A stretch of DNA of 15,262 bases from Flavobacteriaceae bacterium UBA1115 (GTDB lineage: Bacteria > Bacteroidota > Bacteroidia > Flavobacteriales > Flavobacteriaceae): assembly GCA_002313325.1 (NCBI GenBank), contig DCBE01000047.1:1-15262 (forward strand). The letters are read 5' to 3'. The notes below the pieces were generated by a model. The model was not told the origin of the DNA, made no database searches, and saw only the letters and a program-made list of their open reading frames with translations. Shown here in pieces: positions 14,973 through 15,262 of this stretch. The translations under genes and the position numbers were made by a program. Numbering within the stretch: position 1 is the stretch's first letter; each line of letters begins with the position of its first letter.

Positions 14973-15262
14973 TTATAACGCTTTTAACGTTTCTGAAAAG
15001 GCCTCCAGTGTATGCTCGAGATCTTTTTGGCTTATGGCATCGTTTAGGAAGTAACTTTCAAAGGCACTGGGCGGCAAATAGACACCGTGTTTTAACATGC
15101 CGTGGAAATAGGCTTTAAAATAATCATTATTGCCCTTAGCAGCTGTTTCAAAGTCCACAACTGGCGTATCTGTAAAATGTAGCGACATCATTGAGCCCAA
15201 TCTATTGATTTGATAGGGAAGACCTTTCTCTTCCAACAGCGGCACCATCTCGCGATGCAAAA
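14973..15262 (-). CDS. hemL: Glutamate-1-semialdehyde 2,1-aminomutase, C-terminal part, truncated by window edge
   Basis: Only the last 95 codons or so are in the window; the frame stays open through the right edge, so the coding start and the PLP-binding lysine lie outside. HemL is a PLP enzyme that converts glutamate-1-semialdehyde to 5-aminolevulinate, the precursor of haem and other tetrapyrroles in the C5 pathway. The visible end matches the family C-terminus: INRLGSMMSLHFTDTPV, then FHGMLKHGVYLPPSAFES, then a final helix with a run of Glu and Leu residues. Assignment rests on these blocks; other class III aminotransferases share the fold, but the FHGML-GVYLPPSAFE pattern is characteristic. 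It is convergent with the metalloprotease gene. Confidence 0.92.
   Translation of the reverse strand, partial: LHREMVPLLEEKGLPYQINRLGSMMSLHFTDTPVVDFETAAKGNNDYFKAYFHGMLKHGVYLPPSAFESYFLNDAISQKDLEHTLEAFSETLKAL

Noticed and set aside
1..15262. Search for a defence island, CRISPR array, transposon, prophage or biosynthetic cluster.
   Set aside because: Every gene but the lipoprotein fits a known family, most of them housekeeping; no direct-repeat array, transposase, integrase or attachment-site signature was seen.

Overview
The window looks like ordinary chromosomal DNA from a member of the Bacteroidota, most likely a flavobacterium-like lineage. This rests on four signs: a predicted Porin_10-type outer-membrane protein, a lysyl-tRNA synthetase with the C-terminal extension usual in that phylum, a large DUF5117-type secreted metalloprotease, and several candidate promoters with the Bacteroidota -7 element TAnnTTTG and no clear Shine-Dalgarno sequences. 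I see no mobile element, phage gene, CRISPR array, tRNA or rRNA. No stretch longer than 300 bases lacks a gene; the longest gap is 181 bases (12295-12475).

Layout. Positions 1-4557 carry the glutamate synthase operon gltB-gltD on the plus strand. gltB is cut by the left edge and lacks its glutaminase domain here. It is followed tail-to-tail by a putative porin on the minus strand (4559-6553). Divergent from the porin is a plus-strand pair: rnhB (ribonuclease HII) and a large lipoprotein whose C-terminal half looks like a seven-bladed beta-propeller (7250-9667). This pair meets tail-to-tail a minus-strand pair, a 55-residue YqaE/Pmp3-type membrane peptide and lipB (octanoyltransferase), whose reading frames overlap by 11 bases. 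Divergent from these is lysS, followed by a probable intrinsic terminator. After a 181-base gap comes a secreted zinc metalloprotease (12476-14971). It meets tail-to-tail the 3' end of hemL (glutamate-1-semialdehyde aminomutase), cut by the right edge.

How the genes work together. Most are housekeeping: nitrogen assimilation (gltBD), DNA-RNA hybrid repair (rnhB), lipoate attachment (lipB), translation (lysS) and tetrapyrrole precursor synthesis (hemL). Three encode cell-envelope proteins of poorly known role (porin, propeller lipoprotein, metalloprotease). No coherent new multi-gene system is evident. The points most worth a second look are the propeller lipoprotein, the back-to-back identical promoter elements between yqaE and lysS, the absence of an ATG start for the porin, and the three convergent gene junctions with essentially no intergenic DNA.
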